Shown: positions 9,646-22,112 of the stretch, in pieces | Position numbering within the stretch: position 1 is the stretch's first letter | How the letters are laid out: every line of letters begins with the position of its first letter | Origin: Argopecten irradians | Lineage: Eukaryota > Mollusca > Bivalvia > Pectinida > Pectinidae | DNA: 64,000 nt | Reading direction: 5' to 3' | NCBI RefSeq assembly: GCF_041381155.1 | Contig: NC_091134.1 | Coordinates: 13,952,008-14,016,007 of the forward strand | The notes under the pieces: generated by a model | Seen by the model: the letters and a program-made list of their open reading frames with translations, nothing else | Told to the model about the DNA's origin: nothing | The model's database searches: none | Translations under genes and position numbers: made by a program

Positions 9646-11750
9646 ATGCCGTCAGATTACGATTTTCACAGCTGGAATGTGCCTGAATTGAAGAATTTTT
9701 TACAAGAAAGAGGTATTTCATGCAGTTTAAGTAGGAAACATGAACTGTTGCGTTTGTGCGAGTTAGCTTTTGAACTGAAGCTCGAGACATTGATATCGCC
9801 AGATGACTATGAGCAGATGGATGAAAAACGGAGAACAGTGGTAACAGATGAAGATACGGTTGTGGTTCCAGAACTGTCTAAGGTAACTGGTTGGTCTGCG
9901 TGTTTGAAATGTCTTCCTGATATAGATTCCTGTGACACTCTCATATACTTGATGCGGTTTTGTAAGTGGGGTGAAGACAGACTTCGAGCTTATAAAAATG
10001 ACAATGGATATCGCCTATTTCTTGCCAACCACATCGATAATGTCATCATTTCAGACATTCTACAGGGGCATTTTAGGTATGTGAAGGCGACTTGTGTTCC
10101 AGAGACCCGTCAGACTGCAAAACCATACGATGTATGGGTGTTGATAAGGGATACAGGAGAAATATTGTCAGGAGGATGCACATGTGTAGCGTAAGTAATC
10201 ATTTTATAACATGTTTCAGTAACTGTCTATCGGATTATATATGTATTTTTCATTAGTAGTCTTATAATATATAAAACAAAATGTGCTGGAAACACATACA
10301 AATATTGTAAATCATCTATATATAAAGTGGGACGATTGCTTCGCCATTTGTCAGTAATGTGAACGAGTGTGATGCACTGTTGGGTGTCTTTGAGTTTGAC
10401 TGAGGTAGCACTATAAAGTTGTCTTTAGTTCTATGCTATCACAAGGAGACAAGAAACCACAAACTGTAGTCTCCCACACATGCACACCCTCATACACTAC
10501 TGACCATCTTATACAGGAGAGGCCGTCCTTAAATTAATACCTTAGCAGTCGATAGGATGTTAAGCATATTCAAATTAAATCAATCATAATTTATGCAGCA
10601 TTTTTTACAAACAACTTCTTTCATTTGCAGTGATAATGGGACATGCAAACACTGTGTAGCTCTACTGTTTGGACTAGGGAGTTTCTGTACCAGGCATACC
10701 GATAGGAATACAGAAGTTGGTACTGATGTGACGTGTGTTTGGGACAAGCCAAGGCAGATTTCAAAGCCAATGGAAATCGCAGATATTGATGTGAGGTCTG
10801 ATCCATCACTACCTCCTCCAGTTACTCCTGTGCATGTGGACTACAAACCATCTGTTCAAGTACTTCCTGCAGATCTCGACATAGAAAAGAAGTTCAAAAG
10901 TATGTGTAAGGGATCTGGTGCTCTGTTATTAGAAACACTTTATGAAAGTGATGATGATGAGAATGGAAATTTTATCATGTTGCCGACAATGTCTGATGTT
11001 GCCAAGGAGGTTAAACCTGAATCCACTGAAGATTTCATTAGAGAATTGAGAAATACATTTAATTGTGAAACAATACGAGATATTGAGGAAGCTACCAGAG
11101 GCCAAAGTGAAAATCCAGAATGGTTCAGTCATAGAAAAGGTCGTGTAACTGCTTCTAATTTTTTCTCTGTTATGCATTTCCGATCTACAGATGCAAATGA
11201 AAATTATATTTCAAAACGGATTATGGGTAAGAACACATCAGTGAACTCTATGTCAACATCCTTCGGACATGACAATGAACCAATTGCTAGGCAAATGTAC
11301 TTTAACAAGTATCAGCAGGAACATCAGAAAGCATCTCTACAGCTTTGTGGACTCTTTGTAGACAAAGACCATCCATTTTTAGGGGCTTCTCCTGATGGTA
11401 TAGTTAAGTGTAAGTGTTGTGGTGAAGGTCTTTTGGAGGTGAAATGTTCTTTTATGTATAAAAACCAAACACCTCAAGAAGCCTGTGCAGATAATCACTA
11501 TCATGTTTATCTTGATGAAAACGATGATGTTCGTCTTAAACCAGGTACTTCATGGTACACACAGATTCAAGGACAGTTGGGCGTTTGTGGAAAGAAGTGG
11601 TGTGACTTTATTCTTTATACGAAGAAAGGATTTGTAGTTGATCGAATATACTTTGATGCAGAATTTTACCGTCATATTGTTGAGAAATGCACTGCATTCT
11701 TTGACAAATACATTATGAAATCTCTGATGGATGATGATCATGCTCACTAG
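9646..11750 (+). CDS. SAP-SWIM-YqaJ exonuclease-like protein of the ISL2EU transposon (2 exons)
   Basis: Exon 1 is 9646-10190 (donor GTAAGT) and exon 2 is 10631-11750 (acceptor TTTGCAG, stop TAG). They join in frame to 554 residues. Domains: a SAP-like helix-extended-helix at about 5-45 (WNVPELKNFLQERGISC), expected to bind DNA; a SWIM zinc finger at C178, C180, C187, H189, with the intron falling between the CxC and CxH halves; and a YqaJ/lambda-exonuclease PD-(D/E)xK nuclease at about 345-500. The nuclease core shows GRVTAS, E408 (NEPIAR), D437 (SPDG), E451-x-K453 (LEVK) and a Q-rich QIQGQL motif. All catalytic positions are present. YqaJ-family enzymes resect dsDNA ends; its transposition role here is inferred. 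ATG 9646 was chosen because upstream sequence in frame has only a TTG. Confidence 0.9.
10191..10630 (+). other. Intron of the YqaJ gene
   Basis: GTAAGT donor and TTTGCAG acceptor, 440 bp, phase 2. Without its removal the frame stops a few codons after the donor, and the SWIM motif would be incomplete. Confidence 0.88.
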
Positions 11751-12195
11751 GAGAAGAGATCTTAATTATCTGTAACCAAACCGATAAAGTTGTTTAGCAT
11801 AAACAATACTCATCATTTGAACAATAATTGGTGTTTAATCGTGTGGTAATATATGTCTACTTTGGTTTTTGTTACTTTAGTATATACATTTAGATGTATG
11901 TGATAATATAACGGGTCTAGGAAAAAATGTGTGGGGCCATCAAATTTTCTTTCTCTGTAGACTGATTGTCTATGGAAAATTCAGTCACTTTTAGATACTG
12001 TTGTAAGACACATGTGTAATAACACTATTGTGACATCACAGGTAGTTTTGAAGTCATAATATTTATATGACATCGCATGATTGTCTCAGTAGATGGAAAC
12101 GTCACATCCGAACCTTATTTCTACTGTTTTATATAGAGATGAAAACTAAAGTTTTAATTATATTTCTATCAATAAAAATGATGTGATAAATAGAA
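11751..12195. other. Non-coding interior of the transposon
   Basis: AT-rich 3' flank of the YqaJ gene. AATAAA occurs near 12170 and could serve polyadenylation. No other feature was seen. Confidence 0.4.
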
Positions 12196-12321
12196 TCTTA
12201 CACTCGTGCTATGTGATATGAAATTTATCAACTCTTTAAATGAACTGATGATATGCCACTCGCCTATAAAATTATTGAGCTCATTTGATTAATTTCATAT
12301 CACATAGCCACTCATGTAAGA
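12196..12321. repeat. 126-bp foldback inside the transposon
   Basis: The left arm TCTTACACTCGTGCTATGTG continues with ATATGAAAT. The right arm is its near reverse complement, ending CACATAGCCACTCATGTAAGA. The arms are about 35 bp with few mismatches. It is a MITE-like foldback or a structured non-coding segment of the element; no clear target duplication. Confidence 0.65.
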
Positions 12322-12885
12322 TCCTAGACATATATACCAACTTCCTATTATACTATTTCATAATGCTGGAATAAACATGCTAGTTTAAACGGTAAATAAT
12401 CATTTGAACAACTTTATAGCATGTTTTTTGTTGTAGTGTGCTTTATTTCAAAAGTAAACTTGCAACACTATATATATATATAAAGCTTTAATACTGCAAA
12501 TTTGAGTCTTGCATGGCTAGTTTTTATGTTATGACAATTTTAAATGAAATTTTTAAGGCACACATCTGAATCATATGTACAAGTGAGTTTCAAATACTGA
12601 GAACTGCGACTCATTAAAATCATAAACAGAAAACACATTTTAATGAGTGATTGATATCTTTATCTTCCAATAAATGTGTTTGTGGTTTGTCATATGTATG
12701 TATAATGCAATAATATGCACATCTGAGGAGGAAGTATTAGTGAGATTTACTTGATTTTATCTCTATTAATCATTTACTGATGGAAAATATGAAAGTAATA
12801 AAACAGTATCAAACATATACAGACTTGGTCAATTATTTGGTCAAGTTGATATATGGCATATATTGCCATATAATGTTCAAGACAT

Positions 12886-13115
12886 GGTATGGTTTTTATT
12901 AGTTTGATGTCTTATTAACAGACATGGTCATGTAAGGATGTGCCTGGTGTATTGGTGGAGAAAAGCTGGAGTACCCAGAGAAAAACCACCGACCAGCGGT
13001 CAGTACCTGGCAAATGCCCCATGCATGTGGGATTCGAACTTGTAACCCAGAGGTAGAGGGCTTGTGGTAATCTGTCTGGACATCTTAACTACTGGCAATC
13101 GGCCACTGCGGCCCC
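12886..13115 (-). mobile_element. tRNA-derived SINE nested in the transposon, 9-bp target duplication
   Basis: TCAAGACAT flanks both sides (12877-12885 and 13116-13124). On the minus strand it starts GGGGCCGCAGTGGCCGA, a tRNA-like acceptor and A-box region with a small insertion, followed by a B box (AAGTTCGAATCCC). The 3' end is a CATCCTTACATGACC...GTTAATAAGACAT stem-loop tail and an A-rich end. It inserted between the two transposon genes and does not touch their exons. Confidence 0.82.
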
Positions 13116-13548
13116 TCAAGACATCATAATTAATACTCTTTTGACAACTTATATTATGGCTGACAAAGAAAAATACTGTTATATTACATTGTCAATCTAA
13201 TACTCAATGCTGTAAAACAATGTGACTAAAAGACAAAAATAGATGAACACTTTCTTTTAATAAGAGCACTCTGATGTGACATTTAAAGTACCAGGTAACA
13301 TGCGATGTGAAAATGAATTTTGACGCTCTTTCTGATTCATACATGTACAATTACAATTATGCACGTACACTGTACAGTAGCTTATATTATGATCAATTTC
13401 CTTACAAGTAATTTTATTCTTTTTGTCATAACCTGACTTCAGATAAAAAATTATTGTGTTGTACAGAATTAATATAAGCTACCATCCATGACACAAAATA
13501 CAATGTTGTTATTTTTTGTCTACAAAACAAGACATAGTCATATCTTAT

Positions 13549-16075
13549 CTACTTCTTGACTAATGGTTTCTGTAAGTTACACATAAATGCACAAACTTTC
13601 AACATCTGATTCGCCAATGGTTTCAGACTAAGAGGCATAGTATTAGACAAAATGTGAAAAGTCTTTAGACGCCCAATTGCCCTCTCCACATGAATTCGAA
13701 GACGAGCTATATTCCTTGTTTTAACAACATCACTACTGTTCAAACGTTTACCTTTACCCCACTTACACTTTTTTGTGAAAGGTGGAATTACGAGTTTAGC
13801 TTGCCGCTCCAATAACAAGTCCCTAATGAGGAATCCTCGGTCAGCCATGACCTCATCGCCCGGCCGGATGTTGTCTAAAAATCCACTAGCTCTGGTAATA
13901 TATCTGTCAGAAGTGTTTCCTCCCCATAAGGAAGATACAAACGAAAAAGCACCAGATGGCGTTATAGCAACAAGGGCTTTATAAGTGTTGTGATGTTTAT
14001 AAGAACTGTAAGTCTGTGACTGAGCAGTTGGAGATTGGGGTTTGGCAATGAAAAATTCTGTACAGTCAATGATACAAACTGTATCTGGATATGAAATCTT
14101 AAAACTGTTAGGCATGAACATTTTCACAGTTTTTGATGATGGCCATTTGAGTAGTGGAGAAACAATGCAATACATGAAATTTATCCATGTCGCGAAAATT
14201 TGAGACACTCTACTGCTGGATATTCCAAAAATGTCTGCAAGAAAGAAAGTGAACACTGCTAGTCTAAGTCGCACAAGTGTCAAAATAAACTCCTCGTATC
14301 TTGTAAGTTTCCTTTGTGGTCCACTCTTTTTCAAATCTGGGTTCATCTGGTAGGAAGAATCTGCAGAAGACTTTTGGCCTGACCAGTACTTGAGAGTTGG
14401 TGATGCACTATCCAGAATATCTGTAGACAAACATGATGTAGAAAACTTTATATATTTAATACATACACATGTATATATATATAGATACATAATTTCTCCT
14501 CTGATGTCTTAGGATTGTACATAAAAAGTTGCAGTATATATACCATGTAACAGTAATACAAAACAAAGGAAGAAAACACTCTCAAATGGGATGGAGTTAA
14601 CAAATGCAAGGATTCCATTTGTAATAATGAACATGGATTTCTGTGATTTTATGAATTAGTATGTCTCCATGTGATCAATAGTATTATTATAGAGAGCATT
14701 ATATACATACTGAAAAAGCCTTCCAACATCCTTTCGGTGGGTATGCCTGTGTATTTCCTTATGGATTGGTCATCCTTTGTCACCTTTTCAATGAACAGAT
14801 CTCTCATCAACTTATCTGGATCTTCAAATTTTTGCTGTAATCCCTCCAGCTGCTCTAAGTCCTTCATAGTGAGGCTAGTCTGTGTCCAGTTATCACACTG
14901 CTCAGGATTCGAAATGGAGCCATTGCTGTCTACATAATCATGGTCTAGTGGGACTGACACTGAAAAGAGACCCTAGATTATGTAATTCTTTCCTTCACTG
15001 AAATCTCTTCAAATTAAAATTACCTATTTTAAAAAAAAGTTATAACTAAAGAATTAAAAGTATTAGTATAATGTAATGTCCACATGAAACACAACATGCC
15101 TGTTAGCCAAGATATAAAAATTTGATCAGTACTCATTTATCAGAACTTGAAAACATTATATAAGTTGTCAATCTGATTAAAATACAGATCTTCAATATAC
15201 ACTCAGATTTAAGAGCCGCATGTTCATATTATCAACTTACCTCTCACAAAACCAGCATCATTTCTATCACAATCAACAACTATCTCCTCTCGAGCAACTG
15301 CCATAAACACTGAAGTGTGTTCATCCTACAAGGAATTTAAAAATTTAAGAATGTGGCTTCAATACAATACAACATCAACATTTTTTTCTGGGAAATATTG
15401 TGTTAATATTGGCCATGAATCACATATACTGCAAGTAATACTGTATATCTGTGTAATTTTATATACATGTACTGTTAGTTAACATTGTATATATAAAACT
15501 TTATTCTACCGACCCACGTTAATTCTTTTCAAAGTAACAGTTTTTTAAAACATTTAAAGTGATATTGTTTAAAAATTAGTAGGCATAACATATGTTTGAG
15601 TTTTTTTCACAAAAGTGCTTATAGTCCACAAAACCATAGGGATATAATATCAACTAACCATAATATGCGGATCTGGTAGGCTACTACACTCTGTCTCAGT
15701 TTCAGCATCATCTTGTCCTCCCACATCAATTAACTCCTCTCGAGATCTATTCACCTGCCTCTTCATGGACGCTGCTGAAAGCCTGGTATTCCTTGCTTGC
15801 TTGTAATTGTTGTAGGAAAACAATGTCGGATACGGGTTTTCAGCAGTCGGTAGGCCATCAACAAAGTGTCTGGAGCAGATACGATGATATGGTGGTGGGT
15901 CATAATCCTGGCGACGCAATAACTCTAGCCATCGCCTTCTTCCTTTCGGGTCTTTTTTCCGGGTTGGAAATGGATAAAATTTTACATCTGACATGTATCC
16001 ATACTTCCCAAGCTTCTTGTTGTCAGAAAAGCAGCCTTCTGCAGCGCAATAGTACCGTGTTCTCGGCGTTGACAT
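13549..16075 (-). CDS. THAP-HTH-DDE transposase of the ISL2EU transposon (4 exons)
   Basis: Exons on the minus strand: 16075-15659, 15325-15241, 14959-14711 and 14420-13549. Every junction has GT/AG, and the frames join to 540 residues. An N-terminal THAP zinc finger (about 1-90; C-x4-C, then ICSRHF giving C-x2-H, then YPTLF) should bind the transposon ends. After a linker comes the YTGIPTERMLEGFF segment that precedes many PIF/IS4-type transposases. An HTH_Tnp_4-like domain follows (about 285-330, LADIFGISSSRVSQIF). The DDE_Tnp_4 nuclease has D369 (CIIDCTEF), D444 (VMADRGF) and E496 (HVERAIGRLK), all three catalytic acids. The start is the ATG at 16075, because the TTG two codons upstream is not an animal start. 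Known role: cut-and-paste excision and integration. The gene appears intact. Confidence 0.92.
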
Positions 16076-16096
16076 CTTCAAAGCGTCCCAGACAAC

Positions 16097-16202
16097 GAAA
16101 ACCGGAAGTTGTTGGGGCCTAAATTTTTACGAAATCACGTGACCCTTGCGTGTAAAATTCAGAAAGGAGACGGAATCCGGAGCAACTCGAAACTCTCCTA
16201 TT
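16097..16202 (-). repeat. Right terminal inverted repeat of the ISL2EU element
   Basis: Reverse complement of the left end, with the same two conserved blocks. It is about 9 bp longer because the spacer between the blocks is longer. The transposase ATG is 22 bp inside the inner block. Confidence 0.9.
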
Positions 16203-19200
16203 CCAAATAAATATTGAATACACACAATCTGATAGGGTCCTCACTTCTTACAAAAACAAGTAAGATAATACTGATATTTACGGCCAGTAGGCTGCTTATT
16301 AAATTATCTAAATCAATTAGCTGACAGAAAATTTACGTGGTTGTGGTTTGGAATGTGATGGGGTTCCCCACAACACAAAACTCTTTTATTGTTTGACTGT
16401 GACACATGTCTACCCACAGCTTAGGCCTAACCAAATCTCTGCATGTTTCACATGTCGAATGAAATGCTTGTTCTATACCACCAGTATATCTTCAGTTTCA
16501 GGACAGCCTTATTACTCCATACCAATATTTTGGTTATCTTCCCGTGTTGGTAGGTAGTTTTGTTAAATTGTTTCTGACCATAACACCATTTTTTGGTTAA
16601 CACGACGTATGTTTGAATAATAATTGCCGTGAAACATTTCGTCATCAAAACTGTTGGAAAATGAAACAACTTCAATTTTACATCAAATTGCCGTTGACAA
16701 TATAAAATCGCTCATACAAGACACACACTATGTCTTTCATTTGAATGTTTACGATTCACTTTATATAACTTCTCAAAAGTATAACATATTTCATTTTGGA
16801 ACATGTAAATCATAGCTATAACTGCCCGTGGCCTTTATGTGACAAACAATGCCTAGTTTTGTTGTGGTATGCGGGTATACACACACCTGTAAAAGTTGAA
16901 AGAAAGCCGACGATGACTTAATTGAATATCTATAACATTAAGGCAGGTAGAGTTACCTGTGACAGCCACAGGTTTATATGTATATTTTTTACTGTTGTTA
17001 TCCGACGACAGTGATACGAAAATATATTAAAGCAATACATACGGAATGTTTATTAATTACGAACTGACAGTAAGGGATCAATTTTGCATAATGATTAAGC
17101 GAAAGAAATCAAGCATTATGCATATTTCTGTTTACAAACATGTCCACTAGAAAAGCAATAACATTGTACAGGATAGCCTTCTATGTAAGACTCTCGTTGT
17201 CTGGGTTATTTTTATTGTAATTTCAAAAAAAAATGTTTGTTTTTTTACGATAGCAACAATTAACGCTTCATCATCGCCTTTTGAGAAAGGGAGCGATATG
17301 TTTGTCCTTGCTTCCATGTTCAATATTTGTACCATGACATCATCGACTTGCCCTTGAAGAACCGAAGGAAAAATAAATGCATTTCTAGGTATATTTAGCC
17401 CAAGATTAAATGTTTGATACGCCCGTATTCATTTTGTGGGCAATGGATGCATCTGTCTCAAAATCTGTCTAAACATTTTAATGTTTGCCGAGTAGACACA
17501 TCCATCTGAAATCGTAACCTTGTCGCTTTAAGATATCTAACATTTTATGAAATGCGCAGTAAAATACATTTCATGGTCTGTGCTACGTTGGTGGCGAAGT
17601 ATCTCTAGCGTGAATTAATTTAATAGAGTCTCTCCGAGCAGGATCTGTGTAACTGTATCCCGATATTAAACAGTATGCAGATGTATGACTATAAGTTTTA
17701 TGGTTACAGAATGAAGACAAACGTAAGACTTCTCTGAAATAAAATACTTTCTTGGTTGTTATAAAACGCAATACTTTATGACTTTCTGTAAAGCGTTGTG
17801 GAGTGTGTTCTTGGTTTTCATTTGCACTTCAGTTTAACCACAATGTGCAGATTCATTAGGTGCAGCTGGTCAGTCGACGAAAACAGCCGTAAAAAATAAC
17901 TTCAGCGGAAAATCCTTCTGCTCCGTCTTAATCTACAGAAATGATTAATACAGAATATGAAGTAAAGTAAATCAAGCCAGCCATGCATGAAAGATATAAA
18001 TTTGTGAGGGTAAAATAACACAAGAAGGAACATAAAGGAGTTAAGACAATGGGAAGTTGGCAGGAAAAAAACCAAATTGTTTACAGTGTTGTATGAATAC
18101 AAGGAACATCTTAACAAAAGGGAAAATAACAAAAGAAATGTTCTTAAATAGAACAAAAAGGCAGGAAATGACGGGCATAAAAATAATATGAAGTATAGCA
18201 GCAATGATTTAATGGGAAAATCTCAAAATACAGCGGAAATTATTAATTAACAAATACAGACATTCCGAATACTAAAACAAAATAAATACACCAACAATGA
18301 CTGAAAAATATCAAACCTGAAGAAAAACAATTATTATGTCAATATGAAAGAAACTGGCAAGATAATAAGAACAAAAGAAAGCAGAACAATATCTCCAACG
18401 GCGTAGGATCAAGTGAATACATAGTATTGATAAAATTTAATGACATGATAAACAAAATATTGATGAAATTGATTGAATCATCTATTCGCCATGAACGTTA
18501 AAAGAAAGCAAACGAATTCTGCATTTTTATAACTTGAATATCATATACAAATTTGCGTCCTAACAATTTATGCTGATGAATTCACGTACATCTTTGCATG
18601 TTTAAAATGCCCGGTAGGCGAGCTATGATTGTTATACATATTTTATACGTTGACACCACCACTCTAATCTGTGTAGCCACCTAACCTAATTGTGTTATTT
18701 GATAATTGTGCATAATTAGCTTTCTTTAAAACAAGCCTCCATACGCGTGTTTAATTATAGTTCGGTATTTCAATGTAATTATGCTTGTTTGCGCATGCGT
18801 TAGATCCATCGCCCTGGGTGAATGAGACTGCAATTACACAAAAAGTTAAGTTATAGCAAGTTTCGTGATAGAAATAAGTTATTACAACATTCTGCTTGGG
18901 TTTAATCTACAAAATAAAAATATGGTTTTTTTTCTGTAGTTAAATGATTTCTTTAAAACCACCGAGTAGTTAAATGTACTACAATACAGAATATTCTTAA
19001 GATTTATTAATATACACGCCTACATCATATCGTAAAATACCAAATAATCTCTTCAACATCATCCAGATTTTTATTTTTATTTTACCTCCTATCTATCTCT
19101 AGTAATTAAACACCATAATAGGCTCCTATCTTGAATAACCATATTGTCATAACTGTAAATACATCGTCCGACTATCAAGGAAAGGTGTTTTTTATAATTT

Positions 19201-21555
19201 CTTTTACTATTTTATATGATTCTATGACCATTCGTGAGATGTAGCTCTTGGATATTTCTCACGAGTTCCTACAATTAAACTAAATACCATTCACATAGAA
19301 ATACAGATATATTTTTATAATAAGACATCATCTTTTCTGATTCTTTACAAGGTATGTTTTCTTCTTTCAAATTAAAAATGTCATATCAAACGTATTAATG
19401 GACACATTGTGTATATTTCTTCATATGCATTTTTTTTTCCATGAATAAATCTGCTATTGAAACAATGTATATTTTTACTGTTCACGGCAAGTATCTTTTC
19501 CTTCTATAGAACATGTAATGTGGTAAACAGCAACACTTTTTGCAATACAACATCAATCAAAACTGACCTAATTATGTAAGTTATTCATATTGCTAAATTT
19601 ACAAATTATGTTAAAAAGGTAAATCAGAAATTGCACTTCCTAATAATTGGTAGACACATTTAGTGAAGTTTAAAATCGATTTTTCCACGGTTCCTGAAAA
19701 TGGCCCAAGAAAATGGGAACAATGAATAATTCAAAGACTTCCCAAACAAAAGCGTATGAGAAATGTCTCCGTTTCTGGAGATGTTACAAGTCGGTGACAA
19801 TGTTGGTACACCGTATATCTCGGGAGTACGTACCGGAGTCTTGGAGAGTGATGGGAAAACTGTTAGACAATGGCAGACTGGTGCCTGGTTGGCTGGCCGA
19901 AGTGTCGGATTTGTTCCCTACTCTGTAACGAACGAGCCTTGATCCATGCTTCTGTAACGAACGAGCCTTTGTTATAAGATGTAATGGCTTCCACCTACTT
20001 ATATAACACTTACATTGTCTGAACGAAATGAAAGGAACAGAAAATAATTACAAAAGAAAAAAAATGTGTATATCAGCAAAATTTACAGGAAGCATATTTT
20101 TTACATTGTAACGAGGTGCATTAAATAAAAAAGGAAATCCTACATACAGAATTTGTTGTTAATTATGTAGAAGATGATAATTATCCGTTATCCGTTTTGT
20201 TTTTTATACGGGATAATATCACAATGATTGCTTAAGCAAATAAAATATCTTATATCCTATGTAATGCATTGAATATATTTTTTTCCGATACTAAATAGTT
20301 ATATAGGGCATCGTCTAAAACTGTATTTCAAAATATTCCCGTAAAACACTTAATATTTTATAAAATGTTATCTTCCCGAACAAATTAAGTCATAATATTG
20401 TGCTGTAATGGTGTAAAAAAATCATCTAAAAAATTCAAACGCAAAAATATGCAACAACAAAAACTTTTAAAATAAAACAGGGCTGTTCTGTCTTTCGTAC
20501 ACTGAAGAATTATATTAAACAAAATTGCAAGAGTATAAGGAAAAACAGAACAATACACAAAGAAAATATTCTGCAAAAGCAGAATGAAATATTATCACAA
20601 ACAAACGTTAACACTGGATGATAAAATTTGATATATTCTATTTTGACATTAATTTGTCAATATTCGTAAATACAAAACATTTGAAACATGTTGCGATTTT
20701 GATTAAAAGAAAACTCGTGTACAAAGTAATTTAGCTTGATGCAATTGCAGTTTACTGTACTCTTTCTAACTTATTAAACTAAAAACTCTTATCATGGGAT
20801 GTTTTACGTAGGAACCTCTTTAATATCTTACACATTTAGGATTCTTTTGAAAAGGAATCTTCAAAATATTTATTTTTTTACAATCTAGATTTATCATTGA
20901 AATATCAAGAAAAAAAATTTAAAATGATGTACTCACGCCACTTTGCGTTACAAACAACTTAACTTAATTATAGGCATTTAGCTTTCATTTAGATTTTTAT
21001 TAACGATATTATTTATTATCTAAAGACTAAAAGTGCTGATAATGTTTCTACTTAGCTCTGCATAATTTTATTGATTAAACTACATGCATTGGTTATTTTC
21101 TTTAATAAAGTTGTTCGTTTTGGAACATGACTAAAATGTTGCCATTTATAAAGACATTGGTAACATAATTCGGTTCTATAACGACATCACAACTCTACAT
21201 TCTCCCTAACATCCTAGACTAGTATGAGAAGGCTGGATCGTCGTTGCTAGATCTATCTCGTGTCCTGTAACGTGGGATGAGCGAGGACAGTCTTTGAATA
21301 GGAAAAAGGCGATTTGACATGCCCTTCGTGCAATCCAAGGAAGACGCAAGGAGAAAAGTTTTAAGTTCAACGAGAATATCTAATAGATATCCTTCCCTAA
21401 TCAAAGTCACATGGATCCGAGTTACTTCTACGCTGTAGTGCGGCATGTTATGGTGTTTTCATAAGATATGTGCTGTAGCGTACCCTGTACGAACATACAA
21501 ATATAAATATATAAAAAAAAAACACACAAAAACTAAGAACATAGCACATCCCATG
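16203..21555. other. Gene-free AT-rich region right of the transposon
   Basis: No exon with convincing splice sites or known protein content. Open frames at 19713-19928 (+) and 21219-21446 (-) resemble nothing I know. At 19922-19970 a 29-bp unit beginning TCTGTAACGAACGAGCC is duplicated once. A GCGCATGCG palindrome lies near 18791. Confidence 0.5.
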
Positions 21556-22112
21556 TGTGAGATCTCTAAATTAAGTGTGAAGGATACATGGCAGATGAGT
21601 GATCTTATACACCTATCCTTTGTCTAGGAAGCTGTTCCTGTTATTTGCAAATTGTGGTAAAACGGTAACTGATATAGTAGTACATTTTCTGATAGAATGC
21701 CATATTCTGTTGGCTGAGAGGGATCTAATCCTGGAAATCATTGTTAATTATCTTCATGCTAATGACTATGTTACATTTACGAACATAAGTGAAACTGATC
21801 AAACAAAATATATCCTTGGCAGACGATCACAAGACATCGATTTGCCAGACGAAAACTGGACAGAAATGATGAAATATATCTCAAAATGATACCAAAAATG
21901 TATGCAAAAATTGATGAACATTTATAGATGACAGTGGCTAATCTAAGAAACAACTAGAATATGAACAATCAGTTAACCAAACATAACGTAGCAACGTTGC
22001 TTATTTCATATGAATTGAATCTACACTACATTTGTTCTTATGTTTCTTGCTGTTGTAATCTCATACAAATGAGGAAATAAAGAATATATCTATATCTATC
22101 TATCTACCTATT
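21556..22112 (+). mobile_element. LINE 3' remnant (C-terminal end of the ORF2-like frame plus 3' tail)
   Basis: An open frame to 21889 contains NCGKTVTDIVVHFLIECH followed by AERDLILEIIVNYL. This is like the zinc-knuckle and helical end of non-LTR retrotransposon reverse transcriptases (C..C...H....C, with one cysteine missing). About 150 bp after the stop, GAGGAAATAAAGAAT runs into (TATC)n repeats, a usual LINE 3' terminus. The RT core is absent, so the copy is 5'-truncated and dead. Family (for example Jockey, CR1 or RTE) was not determined. Confidence 0.5.

Larger units (their letters stand above)
9461..16201. mobile_element. Complete ISL2EU/IS4EU-type DNA transposon
   Basis: Two imperfect terminal inverted repeats enclose two convergent genes: a SAP-SWIM-YqaJ nuclease (+) and a THAP/HTH/DDE transposase (-). 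The pairing of a DDE transposase with a YqaJ-like nuclease is the hallmark of the ISL2EU (IS4EU) superfamily as described in Repbase. Both genes splice into uninterrupted frames, so the copy looks recent and possibly active. The flanks read AATA before GGAGAG on the left and CTCTCC before TATT on the right. A 2-bp target duplication (TA or AT) is therefore compatible but cannot be resolved. Between the genes lie a later SINE insertion and a 126-bp foldback. Both start codons are only about 130-185 bp inside the ends, so the promoters probably lie in or beside the inverted repeats. Confidence 0.9.

Noticed and set aside
10929..11747. Minus-strand frames opposite the YqaJ exon
   Set aside because: Antisense shadows of a gene with clear catalytic motifs on the plus strand.
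12990..13115. tRNA gene reading of the B-box region
   Set aside because: The cloverleaf is degraded, and the segment is the head of a SINE with tail and target duplication.
13775..16122. Plus-strand frames opposite the transposase exons (13775-13984, 14671-14937, 15793-16122)
   Set aside because: Antisense shadows of the THAP and DDE exons.
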